DNA of 64,000 bases from Liquorilactobacillus hordei DSM 19519 (GCF_019443985.1 NZ_CP049303.1:1116001-1180000), one strand, 5' to 3'. Positions 1 through 11,331 are shown, counted from the first letter of the stretch. A program made the numbers and translations. Notes: generated by a model not told the origin, from the letters alone.

Positions 1-98
1 CTCCAGAGAGAGCAAAAAGGTTGAAGAGCTGATCCTTTGAATTAGGAATTTGCTCTAGCCTTATGCCGACCTGGATCAATTAAGATTCAGGTTTTTTT
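1..98 (+). promoter_or_regulatory. PyrR-type attenuator leader of the pyr operon (5' end cut off)
   Basis: Bases 2-10 read TCCAGAGAG, matching the conserved loop that PyrR binds in Bacillus and lactobacillus pyr leaders. Downstream is an intrinsic terminator: stem 69-77 with 84-92, then a U run 92-98, only 20 bases before the pyrP start. Bases 31-35 (GATCC) can pair with 73-77 (GGATC), so an antiterminator competing with the terminator is possible. Known for the family: UMP-bound PyrR favours termination. The promoter and pyrR lie outside the window or elsewhere. Confidence 0.8.
69..98 (+). terminator. Attenuator terminator before pyrP
   Basis: Nine-pair stem ACCTGGATC / GATTCAGGT with a six-base loop and seven T. 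This is the terminating hairpin of the PyrR-controlled leader. Confidence 0.8.
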
Positions 99-117
99 GT
101 ATAGAAGGAGAATGAAG

Positions 118-1404
118 ATGAGCTCAGATGAACAAAAAAAATTCAGAAATGATGAAGCTTTACTTGATATTAAGGATCGACCAAGTTTTGGATATTGGTT
201 AATTTTGTCGATACAGCATCTATTTACAATGTTCGGGGCAACTGTTCTTGTGCCACTTTTGGTAGGAATTAATCCAAGCATCGCTTTATTTAGTTCAGGG
301 GTAGGAACGTTAGTTTATATAATATGTACTAAAGCAAAGATTCCTGCGTATCTAGGTTCTAGCTTTGCTTTTATTGCGACAATGCAATCATTAATGCAAT
401 CTTATGGTTATCCGGCGGTTGCTCAAGGTGCCATTTCAGCCGGTCTGGTTTATCTAATCGTTTCTTTGATTGTTAGTCGTTTTGGAAGTAGCTGGGTCAA
501 TAAAATTTTGCCTCCAGTTGTGGTTGGACCAATCGTAATTGTTATTGGACTTTCGATTGCAACAACTGCTGCAACGAATGCAATGATGAATGGAACACAC
601 TATGATTTAAAATATTTTCTAGTTGCAATTTTTACACTATTAATAACGATTGTTTTTAATATGTATCTCAAAGGCTTTCCTAGCATGATACCAGTATTAC
701 TTGGAATTGTTTGTGGCTATATCTTGGCGTTAGTACTCGGAATTGTGGATCTCAAATCTGTTGCAGATGCAAAATGGTTCTCTTTGCCAGCTTTTGACAC
801 AATGTTTATCAATTATGATTTTAAATGGTATCCAGCAGCAATTATTGGAATGGCTCCAATTGCTTTTGTAACAATGACTGAGCACATGGGCCATGTAATG
901 GTTTTGAACAAGTTGACAAAGCGTAACTTTTTTGAAGATCCAGGATTGCATCGAACTCTTTTTGGAGATGGATTGTCATCAATTATTGCAGGCTTCGTTG
1001 GTGGACCTCCTACAACCTCATACGGCGAAAATATCGGAGTACTTGCAATGACGAAAGTTCATAGCGTATGGGTACTTGGCGGAGCAGCAGTTTTTGCGGT
1101 TTTATTCAGTTTTGTAGGTAAAATCAGTGCTTTAATACACTCTATTCCGAACCCAGTAATTGGTGGTATCAGTTTTTTGTTATTTGGAATGATTGCATCT
1201 AATGGTTTGAGGATCTTAGTAGACAATAAAGTAAATTATGAATTAAAGAGAAATTTGATTATTACATCGGTTATCTTGGTTATTGGAATAGGTGGCACGT
1301 ACTTACAATTGAATGATTTTAAATTAACAAGTATCGCGTTAGCAACAGTCTTTGGCATCGTTTTGAATTTAGTTCTTCCTGAAAAAGCAGTGAGCGAAAG
1401 GTAG
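118..1404 (+). CDS. pyrP: Uracil permease (NCS2 family)
   Basis: Integral membrane uracil:cation symporter of the nucleobase transporter family, 428 residues. It shows many hydrophobic helices and the family region around VGGPPTTSYGEN (bases about 1000-1030). ATG at 118 is chosen because AAGGAG at 105-110 is seven bases upstream; a longer TTG reading at 97 would overlap the attenuator U run. It is the first gene of the operon, directly behind the PyrR-type attenuator, so salvage import and de novo synthesis are repressed together by uridylates. pyrB follows after ten bases. Function is secure from family and context. Confidence 0.93.
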   Translation: MSSDEQKKFRNDEALLDIKDRPSFGYWLILSIQHLFTMFGATVLVPLLVGINPSIALFSSGVGTLVYIICTKAKIPAYLGSSFAFIATMQSLMQSYGYPAVAQGAISAGLVYLIVSLIVSRFGSSWVNKILPPVVVGPIVIVIGLSIATTAATNAMMNGTHYDLKYFLVAIFTLLITIVFNMYLKGFPSMIPVLLGIVCGYILALVLGIVDLKSVADAKWFSLPAFDTMFINYDFKWYPAAIIGMAPIAFVTMTEHMGHVMVLNKLTKRNFFEDPGLHRTLFGDGLSSIIAGFVGGPPTTSYGENIGVLAMTKVHSVWVLGGAAVFAVLFSFVGKISALIHSIPNPVIGGISFLLFGMIASNGLRILVDNKVNYELKRNLIITSVILVIGIGGTYLQLNDFKLTSIALATVFGIVLNLVLPEKAVSER

Positions 1405-1414
1405 GAGATAAAGA

Positions 1415-2362
1415 ATGTTAGAGGTAGGAAGTCACGTTAAGTTACAACATTTTGTAACAGTCAAGGATCTACATGATGATCAAGTTATGGCATTGATTGA
1501 GCGTGCAATTTATTTTAAAAATGGTGGATCTGTACCACAATTTGAACGACCAGTTTATGCCGTCAACATGTTTTTTGAGAACAGTACGCGAACACATTGT
1601 AGTTTTGAGATGGCTGAACGTAAGCTTGGATTACAGACAATTCCTTTTGATCCTGCTGCTAGTTCAGTAAGAAAAGGCGAGACTCTCTATGATACATTAC
1701 TTTCTTTAAACGCGATTGGAATTAATCTGGCGATTATGCGCCATCAGGAAAATGAATATTATAAAGAATTAATTGAACTTGAAACAACACAGAAACTTGA
1801 TATAGGTGTAGTGAATGCTGGTGATGGTAGTGGACAGCATCCATCACAGTCATTGTTAGATATGATGACAATTTATGAACAATTTGGAAAATTCAAGAAT
1901 CTAAAAGTCGCAATAATTGGGGACTTGAGCAATTCTAGAGTGGCACGCAGCAATATGCAATTATTAAACAAACTTGGGGCAACAGTCTTCTTTGCAGGAC
2001 CAAGTTACTGGTATTCAAAAGAGTTCGAAGAATATGGAGAATATTTAGAAATCGATGAATTGGTTTCCCAAGTAGATGTAGTGATGCTGTTACGCGTTCA
2101 ACATGAACGACATGCAGATGAATCAGGTTTTTCTGCTGAACGATATCACAGACAATATGGTTTGACGGTGGAACGTTACAAGCAATTGAAGAAAAACACT
2201 ATAATAATGCATCCAGGGCCAATAAATCGCGGAGTTGAAATTGATTCAGAACTAGTTGAAGCACCAAAATCAAGATTTGTTAAACAAATGCAAAATGGTG
2301 TGTATATGCGTATGGCAATGCTTGAAGCAGTTATTGCAGGTAGACATTTGGGAGGCCTTTAG
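1415..2362 (+). CDS. pyrB: Aspartate carbamoyltransferase catalytic subunit
   Basis: Joins carbamoyl phosphate to L-aspartate, the committed step of UMP synthesis, in the cytoplasm. The 315-residue length is normal for the catalytic chain. The carbamoyl-phosphate site [12 protein letters not shown] lies near residues 53-64, and [11 protein letters not shown] near residue 270 is the C-terminal family signature. The start ATG has an AGGAG-type site eight bases upstream. No regulatory chain (pyrI) is present, as usual in Firmicutes. The stop lies one base before the pyrC start, which suggests translational coupling. Confidence 0.96.
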   Translation: MLEVGSHVKLQHFVTVKDLHDDQVMALIERAIYFKNGGSVPQFERPVYAVNMFFENSTRTHCSFEMAERKLGLQTIPFDPAASSVRKGETLYDTLLSLNAIGINLAIMRHQENEYYKELIELETTQKLDIGVVNAGDGSGQHPSQSLLDMMTIYEQFGKFKNLKVAIIGDLSNSRVARSNMQLLNKLGATVFFAGPSYWYSKEFEEYGEYLEIDELVSQVDVVMLLRVQHERHADESGFSAERYHRQYGLTVERYKQLKKNTIIMHPGPINRGVEIDSELVEAPKSRFVKQMQNGVYMRMAMLEAVIAGRHLGGL

Positions 2363-2363
2363 A

Positions 2364-3647
2364 ATGAATTTTTTACTTGAAAATGGACTTGTATATCAAG
2401 CTGGCAAACTACAGAAAATGGACTTATTTGTTCAAAATGGTGTAATTGCAGCTTTTGGAGAAAATCTTGGACGGTTGCTGGGAGATATTAATAAGATTGA
2501 TGTGTCAAATAAATTAGTTTCTCCTGGACTCGTAGACGTGCATGTTCATTACAGGGAACCTGGTTTTACCTATAAGGAAACTATTAAAACGGGTAGCCTT
2601 GCAGCGGCACATGGCGGTTTTACAACTGTCTGCGCAATGCCAAATTTAAATCCGGTTCCTGATACGGCAGAACGGTTGCTAAATGTAATTGCCAAAAACA
2701 AAGCTGATGGTGTGGTCCATATTAAACAGTATGCGGCAATTACAGAAGGATTAAAGAGTGACCAAATTAATGATCTTACATCCTTAAAGAAAGCCGGAGC
2801 ATTCGCGTATAGTAATGATGGAAGCGGGATTCAGACTGCTGGAACAATGTATCAAGCAATGAAACAAGCTGCTAGTTTGGATATGCCACTTGTTGAACAC
2901 ATCGAAGATAATTCATTGCTCTACGGTGGGGTAATGAACGAAGGTGAACGTTCACAGGAATTAGGTCTACCGGGAATGCTGGGTTTGAGTGAATCGTCAC
3001 AGTTGGCACGCGATTTAATTCTTGCACAAAAAACAGGAGTACACTACCATGCATGTCACTTGTCAACAAAAGAAAGTGTTGAATTAATGCGGCTAGCTAA
3101 GGCAAAAGGAATCAATGTAACTTGTGAAGTTGCACCGCATCATCTTTTATTGAGTGATGAAGATATCCCAAGTGATGATGCATATTTCAAGATGAATCCA
3201 CCATTACGTGATAAAAATGATAAGGCAGCTTTGTTGGAAGGATTACTAGATGGTACGATCGACATGATTGCTACAGATCATGCACCCCATAGTCATGAAG
3301 AAAAGAGTGGCGGAATGTGGCAAGCATCTTTTGGAATTACTGGAAGTGAGACAGCGTTTACGTTGTTATATACGTATTTTGTAAAAAGTGGCAAATTAAC
3401 ATTAGAGACGCTTTTGAACAAAATGAGCAGTGAACCAGCTAAGGCATTTGGTATCAAAAATGCAGGAGAATTATTAATTGGTAAACCAGCAGATATAGTT
3501 ATATTTGATCTAGATAAAGAATATGAGATAAAAGAAAAAGAGTACCTCTCAAAGGGAAAGAATACGCCTTTTACAGGTGAAAAAGTATATGGCGCGACAA
3601 TTATGACATTTGTTGATGGAAAACTTGTTTATCAAAAGGAGGACTGA
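2364..3647 (+). CDS. pyrC: Dihydroorotase
   Basis: Zinc amidohydrolase that cyclises carbamoyl-aspartate to dihydroorotate; 427 residues, the size of class I (Bacillus-type) dihydroorotases. The metal-binding motif [10 protein letters not shown] is near residue 58 and ATDHAPH near residue 305. The frame is open further upstream inside pyrB, but ATG 2364 is chosen because GGGAGG at 2350-2355 is correctly spaced and MNFLLENG is the expected N terminus. carA follows after two bases. Confidence 0.95.
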   Translation: MNFLLENGLVYQAGKLQKMDLFVQNGVIAAFGENLGRLLGDINKIDVSNKLVSPGLVDVHVHYREPGFTYKETIKTGSLAAAHGGFTTVCAMPNLNPVPDTAERLLNVIAKNKADGVVHIKQYAAITEGLKSDQINDLTSLKKAGAFAYSNDGSGIQTAGTMYQAMKQAASLDMPLVEHIEDNSLLYGGVMNEGERSQELGLPGMLGLSESSQLARDLILAQKTGVHYHACHLSTKESVELMRLAKAKGINVTCEVAPHHLLLSDEDIPSDDAYFKMNPPLRDKNDKAALLEGLLDGTIDMIATDHAPHSHEEKSGGMWQASFGITGSETAFTLLYTYFVKSGKLTLETLLNKMSSEPAKAFGIKNAGELLIGKPADIVIFDLDKEYEIKEKEYLSKGKNTPFTGEKVYGATIMTFVDGKLVYQKED

Positions 3648-3649
3648 AC

Positions 3650-4735
3650 TTGAAACGTTATTTGATTTTAGAAGATGGCAGCATTTTCAAAGGAGAAGGT
3701 TTTGGTGCAACTATCACAACGACTGGGGAGGTCGTCTTTACGACGGGAATGACAGGTTACCAAGAAGCTGTCACGGATCAGTCTTTTGCAAACCAAATAT
3801 TAGTGTTTACCAATCCGCTAATTGGCAATTATGGAGTGAATCTTGATGATTATGAGTCAATCGAACCAGGCTGTAAGGGTGTTATCTGTCATGAATTAGC
3901 TCGAACTTCAAGTAATTGGAGACAACAAAGTAGTTTTGCAGATTTCTTAACACAAATGAAAATCCCAGGAATTACGGGAATTGATACGCGAGCATTGACG
4001 AAAAAATTACGTTCTGTTGGAACAATGAAAGGTAGAATAATTGATTCAACTGATGATTTTGAACATGCGTTCTCGCAGTTAAATGCGACGGTGGTCAATG
4101 AAAATCTTGTTGCACAAGTGTCAACAAGTAAGCCATATCCTAATCCTGGAAGTAAGCGTAATGTTGTGGTAATCGATTTTGGGTTGAAGCATAGTATTTT
4201 AAGAGAACTGGCTAAACGTGACTGTAATACTATTGTGTTACCATACAGTGCGACCGCAGAAGATATTTTCAAATTAAAACCAGATGGTGTTTTATTATCT
4301 AATGGCCCTGGTGATCCTAAAGCACTTCCAGCAGCGATTGAAATGATTCAAAAAGTCGAACAAAAAATACCGCTTTTTGGAATCTGTTTTGGTCATCAGT
4401 TACTCGCACTGGCTAATGGTGCTGACACGTTTAAAATGAAATTTGGTCATCGTGGTTTTAATCATCCTGTTAAAGAAATTGCAAGTGGAAGAATCTGTTT
4501 CACTTCACAGAATCATGGTTACGCAGTGGATCCAGATTCTGTTAACAATGAAGTGATGAATATTACTTACCGAGAAATTAATGATAATACTGTAGAAGGT
4601 TTACGTCACAAAAACTATCCAGCTTTCAGTGTACAGTTTCATCCAGACGCAGCTCCTGGACCACATGATGCAGTAGATATTTTTGATGATTTTATGCATA
4701 TGATTGATACGAGAAAGGATGAACGTAATGCCTAA
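3650..4735 (+). CDS. carA: Carbamoyl phosphate synthase, small (glutaminase) subunit
   Basis: Glutaminase subunit that supplies ammonia to CarB; 361 residues. It has an N-terminal CPSase domain, then a class I amidotransferase domain with nucleophile Cys in FGICFGHQ. The start is TTG 3650, with AAAGGAGG at 3635-3642; no ATG is suitably placed. Odd point: the C-terminal catalytic segment reads [10 protein letters not shown], so the usual triad Glu of HPE is Asp. The activity is probably kept, because the rest of the domain is intact. It overlaps carB by eight bases. Being in the pyr operon, it would be pyrimidine- rather than arginine-controlled. Confidence 0.94.
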   Translation: MKRYLILEDGSIFKGEGFGATITTTGEVVFTTGMTGYQEAVTDQSFANQILVFTNPLIGNYGVNLDDYESIEPGCKGVICHELARTSSNWRQQSSFADFLTQMKIPGITGIDTRALTKKLRSVGTMKGRIIDSTDDFEHAFSQLNATVVNENLVAQVSTSKPYPNPGSKRNVVVIDFGLKHSILRELAKRDCNTIVLPYSATAEDIFKLKPDGVLLSNGPGDPKALPAAIEMIQKVEQKIPLFGICFGHQLLALANGADTFKMKFGHRGFNHPVKEIASGRICFTSQNHGYAVDPDSVNNEVMNITYREINDNTVEGLRHKNYPAFSVQFHPDAAPGPHDAVDIFDDFMHMIDTRKDERNA

Positions 4736-7700
4736 GAGAACTGATATTCACAAAATTATGGTAATTGGCTCTGGTCCTATTATTATTGGTCAGGCAGCCG
4801 AATTTGACTATTCTGGAACACAAGCTTGCATGGCACTGCGTGAAGAAGGGTACGAAGTTGTTCTAGTTAATTCTAATCCAGCGACAATAATGACTGACAC
4901 AGAGATTGCTGATCGTGTATATATTGAACCACTGACAACTGATTCTGTCTCTCGTATTATTCGCCAAGAGTATCCAGATGCTATTTTACCAACGCTTGGT
5001 GGACAAGTTGGACTAAATATGGCAATGTCACTATCTGAAACCGGCATATTGGATGAACTCGAAATTGAGTTACTTGGTACTAAGCTAACTGCCATTAACC
5101 AAGCGGAGGATCGCGAATTGTTCAAGGAATTGATGAATGATTTGAATGAACCAATTCCACCTTCAAAGACTGTTAATACAACACAAGAAGCTCTTGATTT
5201 TGCTGATGAAATCGGATATCCAGTAATTGTACGTCCTGCTTTTACAATGGGGGGAACTGGTGGAGGACTTTGTGATAATAAGGAACAATTGGCACAGATT
5301 TCCGCTAATGGACTGGATTTATCTCCAGTTACACAATGCCTGATTGAAAAGAGTATCACTGGTTATAAAGAAGTTGAGTTTGAAGTGATGCGAGATCATG
5401 CAGATAATACAATGGTCGTATGTAGTATGGAGAACTTTGATCCAGTTGGAATTCATACAGGTGATTCGATAGTTTTCGCACCAACACAAACACTTGCTGA
5501 CCGTGAATATCAAATGTTGCGTGATGTTTCATTGCGTTTAATTAGTGCATTGAAGATTGAGGGGGGCTGCAATGTTCAGCTAGCCCTTGATCCAAATAGT
5601 TTTAATTATAATGTGATTGAAGTTAATCCCCGTGTGAGCCGTTCTTCGGCCCTTGCATCTAAGGCGACTGGCTATCCAATTGCAAAAATGGCAGCTAAAA
5701 TTGCAGTTGGGCTAACATTAGATGAGATTAAGAACCCTGTTACTGGAACAACATATGCTGAATTTGAGCCGGCACTTGATTATGTTGTGGCTAAAATTCC
5801 AAGATGGCCATTTGACAAATTTGCTCGAGCAAACCGCAAGTTAGGCACACAAATGAAGGCTACAGGTGAAGTTATGGCTATCGGACGAACTGCAGAAGAA
5901 GCATTGCAAAAAGCAGTTCGTTCGCTTGAAATTGACGAAAAGGATTTATTTTCTGATGAGGCACAAGTTGCTGTTGACCAAAAACTTGAAGAGAAAATTA
6001 TGCATCCACAAGATGATCGAATCTTTTATTTGGTTGAAGCTTTTAGAAGAGGATACACGATTGAAGAGCTTCATGAATTAACAAAAATCAATGTCTATTT
6101 TCTAGATTTATTGAAGCATATTACGGAATTAGAAGTTGAAATTTGTAAGCATCCAAATGATTTAGAAGTACTTGAGACGGCTAAAAAATATGGATTTAGT
6201 GATTTGACAATTGCTAAGCTTTGGAATTCAAAAGAAAAACAGGTACGTGATTTACGTAAAGAAAACAAATTAATTCCTGTCTATAAAATGGTGGATACCT
6301 GCGCAGCCGAATTTGAGTCACAAACACCGTATTTTTATAGCACTTACGATATGGAAAATGAGAGTATCCCTTCTGAGCAAAAATCAATTCTTGTAATTGG
6401 TTCGGGCCCAATTAGAATTGGACAAGGTGTGGAATTTGATTATGCAACGGTGCATAGTGTTAAGGCAATTCAAAAACTAGGATATGAAGCAATTGTGATG
6501 AATAGTAATCCTGAAACAGTTTCAACTGATTTTTCTGTCTCAGATAAGTTATATTTTGAACCGTTAACACTTGAGGATGTTTTGAATGTTATTGAACTAG
6601 AACGACCATTAGGAGTAATTGTGCAGTTTGGTGGACAAACAGCAATTAATCTGGCTGCTGGTTTAGTTAAAAATGGTGTTAAGATTCTTGGCACAACAGT
6701 TGAAGATCTTGATCGTGCGGAAGATCGTGAATTGTTTGACCAAGTAATCAATAAATTGGAACTTAAACAACCAATTGGTAAAACGGCAACAACTCAAGAA
6801 GGAGTATTAAAGATGGCTGCTGAGATTGGCTATCCTGTCTTAGTAAGACCTAGTTATGTCTTGGGTGGCCGTGCAATGGAGATTGTTAATGATGTAACCG
6901 AATTGAACGATTATCTTGAACATAACACAAAGGCGGCCATTGATCATCCAATTCTTGTAGATGCATATCTTGAAGGAATGGAATGTGAAGTTGATGCAAT
7001 TTGTGATGGAACAGATGTCTTGTTACCCGGAATTATGGAACATATTGAACACGCAGGAGTTCATTCAGGTGATTCTATGGCTGTGTACCCACCACAATCA
7101 TTTAGTGAAGATATTAAACAGCAAATTGTTGAGGCAACCAAAAAATTAGCAGTTGCATTGAAGTGTGTTGGAATTATGAATATCCAATTTATTATTCATG
7201 ATAATGAAGCATATGTACTGGAAGTTAATCCACGAGCAAGTCGAACAGTGCCATTTTTAAGTAAAATTACAGGGATTGAAATGGCCCAAGTTGCAACTAA
7301 GGTAATTCTAGGCAAATCACTTAAGGAACTTGGTTTTAAGTCTGGGCTTTATCCAGAGAGTAAGACAATTCATGTTAAGGCACCTGTATTCTCATTTAGT
7401 AAATTAGAGGATGTTGATAGTTACTTGGGGCCTGAGATGAAATCAACTGGTGAAGTAATGGGAAGTGATCATACTTTTGAGAAGGCATTACTAAAGGCTT
7501 TTGCTGGAGCAAAGATGGAACTACCACTCAATGGAAACGTCTTATTAACAATTGATAGTAACGATAAAGAAGCTGTTTTGCCAGTTGCACAAAGATTTAG
7601 TCGTGTAGGATATCGCTTGTTTGCAACAAATGGAACAGCATCCTTTTTGAAAGAACACGGTTTGCACGTAATGACAGTAAATAAGATTGGTGAAAAAGAC

Positions 7701-7916
7701 AGATCTGAGTTAGATATCTTGAAGATTATCAAAGATGGTAAGATTCAGTTGGTCATTAACACAATGAGTCATGACCAAGAAGTGACTTCCGATGGGTTTA
7801 CAATTAGGCAAACAGCAATTGAACATAATGTTCCATTGCTGACATCATTGAATACAGCAGATGCGCTAGGCCGTGCAATGGAAAATCGGACTTTTGCAAC
7901 TGATGTTATAAAGTAG
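4728..7916 (+). CDS. carB: Carbamoyl phosphate synthase, large subunit
   Basis: Makes carbamoyl phosphate from bicarbonate, ammonia and two ATP; 1062 residues, full length. Two homologous ATP-grasp halves are visible, each opening with an IGSGP.IIGQ or [10 protein letters not shown] nucleotide motif (residues about 13 and 560). The last roughly 130 residues form the MGS-like allosteric domain. ATG 4728 starts MPKRTDIHK, the standard N terminus, with AAAGGA upstream; an in-frame TTG at 4704 is rejected. It overlaps carA, which suits coupled synthesis of the heterodimer. Confidence 0.96.
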   Translation: MPKRTDIHKIMVIGSGPIIIGQAAEFDYSGTQACMALREEGYEVVLVNSNPATIMTDTEIADRVYIEPLTTDSVSRIIRQEYPDAILPTLGGQVGLNMAMSLSETGILDELEIELLGTKLTAINQAEDRELFKELMNDLNEPIPPSKTVNTTQEALDFADEIGYPVIVRPAFTMGGTGGGLCDNKEQLAQISANGLDLSPVTQCLIEKSITGYKEVEFEVMRDHADNTMVVCSMENFDPVGIHTGDSIVFAPTQTLADREYQMLRDVSLRLISALKIEGGCNVQLALDPNSFNYNVIEVNPRVSRSSALASKATGYPIAKMAAKIAVGLTLDEIKNPVTGTTYAEFEPALDYVVAKIPRWPFDKFARANRKLGTQMKATGEVMAIGRTAEEALQKAVRSLEIDEKDLFSDEAQVAVDQKLEEKIMHPQDDRIFYLVEAFRRGYTIEELHELTKINVYFLDLLKHITELEVEICKHPNDLEVLETAKKYGFSDLTIAKLWNSKEKQVRDLRKENKLIPVYKMVDTCAAEFESQTPYFYSTYDMENESIPSEQKSILVIGSGPIRIGQGVEFDYATVHSVKAIQKLGYEAIVMNSNPETVSTDFSVSDKLYFEPLTLEDVLNVIELERPLGVIVQFGGQTAINLAAGLVKNGVKILGTTVEDLDRAEDRELFDQVINKLELKQPIGKTATTQEGVLKMAAEIGYPVLVRPSYVLGGRAMEIVNDVTELNDYLEHNTKAAIDHPILVDAYLEGMECEVDAICDGTDVLLPGIMEHIEHAGVHSGDSMAVYPPQSFSEDIKQQIVEATKKLAVALKCVGIMNIQFIIHDNEAYVLEVNPRASRTVPFLSKITGIEMAQVATKVILGKSLKELGFKSGLYPESKTIHVKAPVFSFSKLEDVDSYLGPEMKSTGEVMGSDHTFEKALLKAFAGAKMELPLNGNVLLTIDSNDKEAVLPVAQRFSRVGYRLFATNGTASFLKEHGLHVMTVNKIGEKDRSELDILKIIKDGKIQLVINTMSHDQEVTSDGFTIRQTAIEHNVPLLTSLNTADALGRAMENRTFATDVIK

Positions 7917-7948
7917 CTTAGACAATTACTATATAAAGGTGGGTTATT

Positions 7949-8881
7949 ATGGAAGATTCTCGTTTGGCGGTTTCATTAGCAGGATTGAAACTCAAAAATC
8001 CAGTAATGCCAGCTAGTGGCTGCTTTGGATTTGGAGATAATAAGTTTGCGCAGATGTATGATTTGAATAAATTAGGTTCAATTATTTTAAAATCAGCAAC
8101 TTTGACTGAAAGAATGGGTAATCCAGAACCAAGAGTAACCGTAGTAGAAGATGGCGCGTTAAATGCTGTAGGCTTAAAGAATCCAGGTTTATCAGTGATT
8201 CTGTCGAAAAAAATACCTGAGTTACGGTCAAAAGTACCGAATTTACCACTAATTGCAAGTGTTGCTGGTTCAACAAAAGCTGAATATGTAGAGGTGGCTA
8301 AAGCTCTAAATGATTCAGGATTAGTCAATGCCTTAGAACTGAATATTTCGTGTCCGAATGTTCATGAAGGCGGAATGTTATTTGGCACCAATCCCAAAGT
8401 TGCAGCTGAATTAACAAGTGCAGTTAAGAAGGTTACTAATATCCCAGTTTTTGTTAAACTAACGCCTAACGTTACGGATATTGTTGAAATAGCAAAAGCA
8501 GTAGCTGATGCGGGAGCAGACGGACTTAGCATGATTAATACGGCATTAGGTATGAAGATTGATATAAAAACAAGAAAACCTGTTTTGGGTAATGGAACAG
8601 GCGGATTATCAGGTAAAGCTATTAAGCCACTGGCCGTAAGAATGATTTATCAAGTAAGTCATGCTGTTGATTTACCAATTATTGCTTCTGGCGGAATTGA
8701 AAATGCTGAAGATGTGATTGAGATGTATCTTGCAGGTGCTCACGCTGTTTCAATCGGAACTGCACATTTTAAAAATCCAACTGCTTGTCTTAATTTGATT
8801 GAAGAATTACCAGCTAAGATGGATGAGCTTGGGATAACAAGTTTGCAAGCTCTGATTGAAGAAGTTAGGAGTAAGCGATAA
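7949..8881 (+). CDS. pyrD: Dihydroorotate dehydrogenase, class IB catalytic subunit
   Basis: FMN enzyme oxidising dihydroorotate to orotate; 310 residues. The N-terminal stretch [10 protein letters not shown] and the active-site loop LNISCPNV, with its catalytic Cys, are of the class IB (PyrDB) type, not IA or membrane class 2. Class IB enzymes normally work with PyrK, an FAD/2Fe-2S subunit that passes electrons to NAD. No pyrK lies in this operon or window, where it usually sits just before pyrD. The ATG follows AAAGGTGG at 7935-7942. The stop overlaps the pyrF start by one base. Confidence 0.93.
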   Translation: MEDSRLAVSLAGLKLKNPVMPASGCFGFGDNKFAQMYDLNKLGSIILKSATLTERMGNPEPRVTVVEDGALNAVGLKNPGLSVILSKKIPELRSKVPNLPLIASVAGSTKAEYVEVAKALNDSGLVNALELNISCPNVHEGGMLFGTNPKVAAELTSAVKKVTNIPVFVKLTPNVTDIVEIAKAVADAGADGLSMINTALGMKIDIKTRKPVLGNGTGGLSGKAIKPLAVRMIYQVSHAVDLPIIASGGIENAEDVIEMYLAGAHAVSIGTAHFKNPTACLNLIEELPAKMDELGITSLQALIEEVRSKR

Positions 8882-9597
8882 TGCAAATTAAAAGACCGAT
8901 TATTGCGCTGGATTTTCCCAGTCGTAATGAAACAATGCAATTTTTGTCTGAGTTTCCAAAAGATGAGTCTTTATTTGTCAAAATAGGGATGGAACTCTAC
9001 TATAGCGAAGGTCCAGATATAGTCAGAGAAATTAAGTCACTGGGACATGATGTTTTTCTTGACCTGAAGTGTCACGATATCCCACACACGGTTGAGAATG
9101 CAATGAGAGTCCTAGGAAAGTTGGGGATTGACTTAACAACACTGCATGCAAGTGGCGGTAGTGAGATGATGACGGCTGCAAAATCTGGAATATTAGATGG
9201 AAGTAATGGAAATTCAGTTACAAAACTTTTAGCAATTACGCAGTTGACCTCAACAAACCAGCGAATGGTTACAGAGGAACAATTTGTTTCAACTTCTTTA
9301 AAAGAAAGTGTGTTGAACTATGCGAGACTGGCAAAAAAGGTAGGAATGGACGGAATAGTTTGTTCAGCGCAAGAAGCTAAAAGTATTGTTGCAGAAACTG
9401 GTGAAAGTTTCTTGCGTGTAACTCCTGGAATTCGGTTAGCAGGAGGGGCTGTTGGTGACCAGAAACGTGTAATGACACCAGATGAGGCTGCTAGAAATCA
9501 AAGTAGTGCAATTGTTGTAGGCAGAACAATTACGCAAGCTAAAGATCGAGTTAGTGCATATCAAACGGTTAAGAAGTTATGGGAGGATGCAAAGTAA
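8881..9597 (+). CDS. pyrF: Orotidine 5'-phosphate decarboxylase
   Basis: Decarboxylates OMP to UMP, the last de novo step; 238 residues, a single TIM barrel. The catalytic Lys/Asp cluster DLKCHDIPHT is near residue 60, and the C-terminal phosphate site TPGIRLAGG is near residue 180. Start and stop are both shared by overlap with neighbours (TAATG at each end), so it is translationally coupled to pyrD and pyrE. Confidence 0.95.
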   Translation: MQIKRPIIALDFPSRNETMQFLSEFPKDESLFVKIGMELYYSEGPDIVREIKSLGHDVFLDLKCHDIPHTVENAMRVLGKLGIDLTTLHASGGSEMMTAAKSGILDGSNGNSVTKLLAITQLTSTNQRMVTEEQFVSTSLKESVLNYARLAKKVGMDGIVCSAQEAKSIVAETGESFLRVTPGIRLAGGAVGDQKRVMTPDEAARNQSSAIVVGRTITQAKDRVSAYQTVKKLWEDAK

Positions 9598-10217
9598 TGA
9601 AACAAGTAGCAAAGGACTTACTAGAAATCAATGCAGTGACCTTATCACCTAACAAGCCATTTACGTGGGCAAGTGGTATTAAGAGCCCAATTTATTGCGA
9701 TAATCGCCTAACAATTAGTTACCCAAAAATTCGAAAAGAGATTGCGCAGGGGATTGCTAATTTGATTCGAGATCTTTTCCCAGAAGCACAGGTAATTGCA
9801 GGAACTGCGACTGCAGGTATCCCCCATGCTGCATGGATTGCTGCTGAATTGAATCTACCAATGATTTATGTTCGGTCAAAGCCTAAAGACCATGGTCAAG
9901 GACGACAAATCGAAGGAGTTGTTGAAAAAGGTCAAAAAACGATTTTGATTGATGATCTAATATCAACGGGTGGCAGTGTATTAAAGGCGGTTGAGGCTGC
10001 ACAAAAAGAAGGTGCCGATGTAATCGGTGTTTGCGGAATTTTTAGTTATCAGTTAGAGGCTGCAAAAAGAAATTTTGCTGCGGTTAATATTCCATTTGTA
10101 ACATTGACTAATTATAGTGAATTGATTGAAGTTGCTGCACAAAACAACCAAATTACTGAGGAAGATCGTAACTTATTACATAAGTGGCGTGAAAGTCCAA
10201 AAGATTGGTTGGATTAG
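9597..10217 (+). CDS. pyrE: Orotate phosphoribosyltransferase
   Basis: Transfers the phosphoribosyl group of PRPP to orotate to give OMP; 206 residues. The PRPP-binding motif TILIDDLISTGGS is near residue 118. ATG 9597 is chosen: it overlaps the pyrF stop, GGGAGG sits at 9581-9586, and MKQVAKDLLEI is the expected N terminus. A start at 9579 would lie in the ribosome binding site. It is the last gene of the operon, followed by a strong terminator at 10261. Confidence 0.95.
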   Translation: MKQVAKDLLEINAVTLSPNKPFTWASGIKSPIYCDNRLTISYPKIRKEIAQGIANLIRDLFPEAQVIAGTATAGIPHAAWIAAELNLPMIYVRSKPKDHGQGRQIEGVVEKGQKTILIDDLISTGGSVLKAVEAAQKEGADVIGVCGIFSYQLEAAKRNFAAVNIPFVTLTNYSELIEVAAQNNQITEEDRNLLHKWRESPKDWLD

Positions 10218-10260
10218 AAAAGAAATTACAGTAATGAAACACGTTTATCCGGAATAAATA

Positions 10261-10305
10261 AAGAGGGTGGCTCAAATGTTAACTTTTGAGCCACCCTCTT
10301 TATGC
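10261..10305. terminator. Bidirectional terminator between pyrE and a convergent gene
   Basis: Perfect 16-pair stem, AAGAGGGTGGCTCAAA (10261-10276) with its complement at 10285-10300, flanked by A and T runs. It serves pyrE on the plus strand and the glycosyltransferase at 10315 on the minus strand. Its loop shares TTAACTTTTGA with terminators at 37110, 40319 and 51481. Confidence 0.9.
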
Positions 10306-10314
10306 AAGTGTATT

Positions 10315-11094
10315 TTATTTTACCTTAATATGAAGAAATTGCTTAGTCCATCTATTTAGTAACCAATAAAGAATGTAGAGATTTGCAGACATTCCACGAG
10401 TTGGGAACTTTTTAACAGTTGTATTAAGAGTCGCAGGTAAGTTATCACGATACTTGTGAATTAATTGACGTAAATAGATATAGTAATGGTAGTCTTCAGA
10501 TTTACCATCAGATGTATGCCAAATTCTGGCAGGAACCACATAATTTTTTTGGTTATTTAAATTTGCAACAATGCATTGTTCGACTGCATATAAATGCCAA
10601 CCATCTTGAGTGGAAAATGGGTGTAATTCCCAGAATTTTTTTGTCATTATAAAAAAGCATTCATCCAGAGTTTGAACTTCTGTGGCATGAGAAAAATTAG
10701 AGTCACCAGCCTGTATCTTAGCATTACCATGGATAATAGTAGATAAGAGAACACGGTTATTGTTTTTTAATTCACTCGGACTGCCAGCAATACCCATGAC
10801 TCCAAATTCTTTCTGATCTTGAGTGAATTTGCAAATGTCAAAAAGAGAGCGCTCATCCAAGAATCTAATATCAGGATGACAAAAAATTAAAAATTCTCCT
10901 TTTGCTAGGTTTGCGGCATGGTTATAAGCTGAGCGAGCAGAAGTAAATTCATTATTACAGTTATTAATTTTAATTAATTCGTAATCAACATCACGTTGCT
11001 GGGATAAACTAACACTAAACTCATCAAAAATAGATTTATTATTAATTATAGTTATAATGGAATATTTTGGACTTTTCAATGTAACGCCTCTCAT
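10315..11094 (-). CDS. Putative family 2-type glycosyltransferase
   Basis: Cytoplasmic protein of up to 259 residues. A Rossmann-like start (YSIITIINN) and the acidic motif HPDIRFLDE near residue 95 fit a GT-A fold nucleotide-sugar glycosyltransferase, as does the following GIAGSP stretch. No membrane segment is obvious. The ATG at 11094 has no ribosome site; a TTG at 11079 preceded by GAGAGG with seven-base spacing may be the true start, giving 254 residues. The gene stands alone between the pyr operon and the muramidase gene. Acceptor and sugar cannot be told from sequence; surface glycan synthesis is inferred from the following region. Confidence 0.7.
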   Translation of the reverse strand: MRGVTLKSPKYSIITIINNKSIFDEFSVSLSQQRDVDYELIKINNCNNEFTSARSAYNHAANLAKGEFLIFCHPDIRFLDERSLFDICKFTQDQKEFGVMGIAGSPSELKNNNRVLLSTIIHGNAKIQAGDSNFSHATEVQTLDECFFIMTKKFWELHPFSTQDGWHLYAVEQCIVANLNNQKNYVVPARIWHTSDGKSEDYHYYIYLRQLIHKYRDNLPATLNTTVKKFPTRGMSANLYILYWLLNRWTKQFLHIKVK

Positions 11095-11233
11095 TTCTAG
11101 ATGAATATAGACTTAACCCTCATAATTTTACTACAATTATCAATTTAAAGGAAGTTGAGGAAGCTTTGGAGTGAGATATGTACCCCAAAAATATGGTGGA
11201 GAATTATCATTATATTGATTTTGTAGAATTAAA

Positions 11234-11280
11234 AAAGAGATCAGTGAAAGCTAAGAACGGTTTTCACTAATTCCTTCTTT
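11234..11280. terminator. Hairpin downstream of the muramidase gene
   Basis: Imperfect stem in which TCAGTGAAA pairs with TTTTCACTAA, flanked by AAAAAAGAGA and CCTTCTTT, so it could act on either strand. It closely resembles the hairpin at 26683-26738 in sequence and loop. Confidence 0.55.
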
Positions 11281-11331
11281 AAAATTGAAATGACTCGAAA
11301 TCTTTTTTTTTTAATAGCCGAATTTTTATTA

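Noticed and set aside
4808-5359. 183-residue minus-strand open frame inside carB
   Set aside because: It lies fully within a conserved gene, has no ribosome site, and its composition mirrors carB codons.
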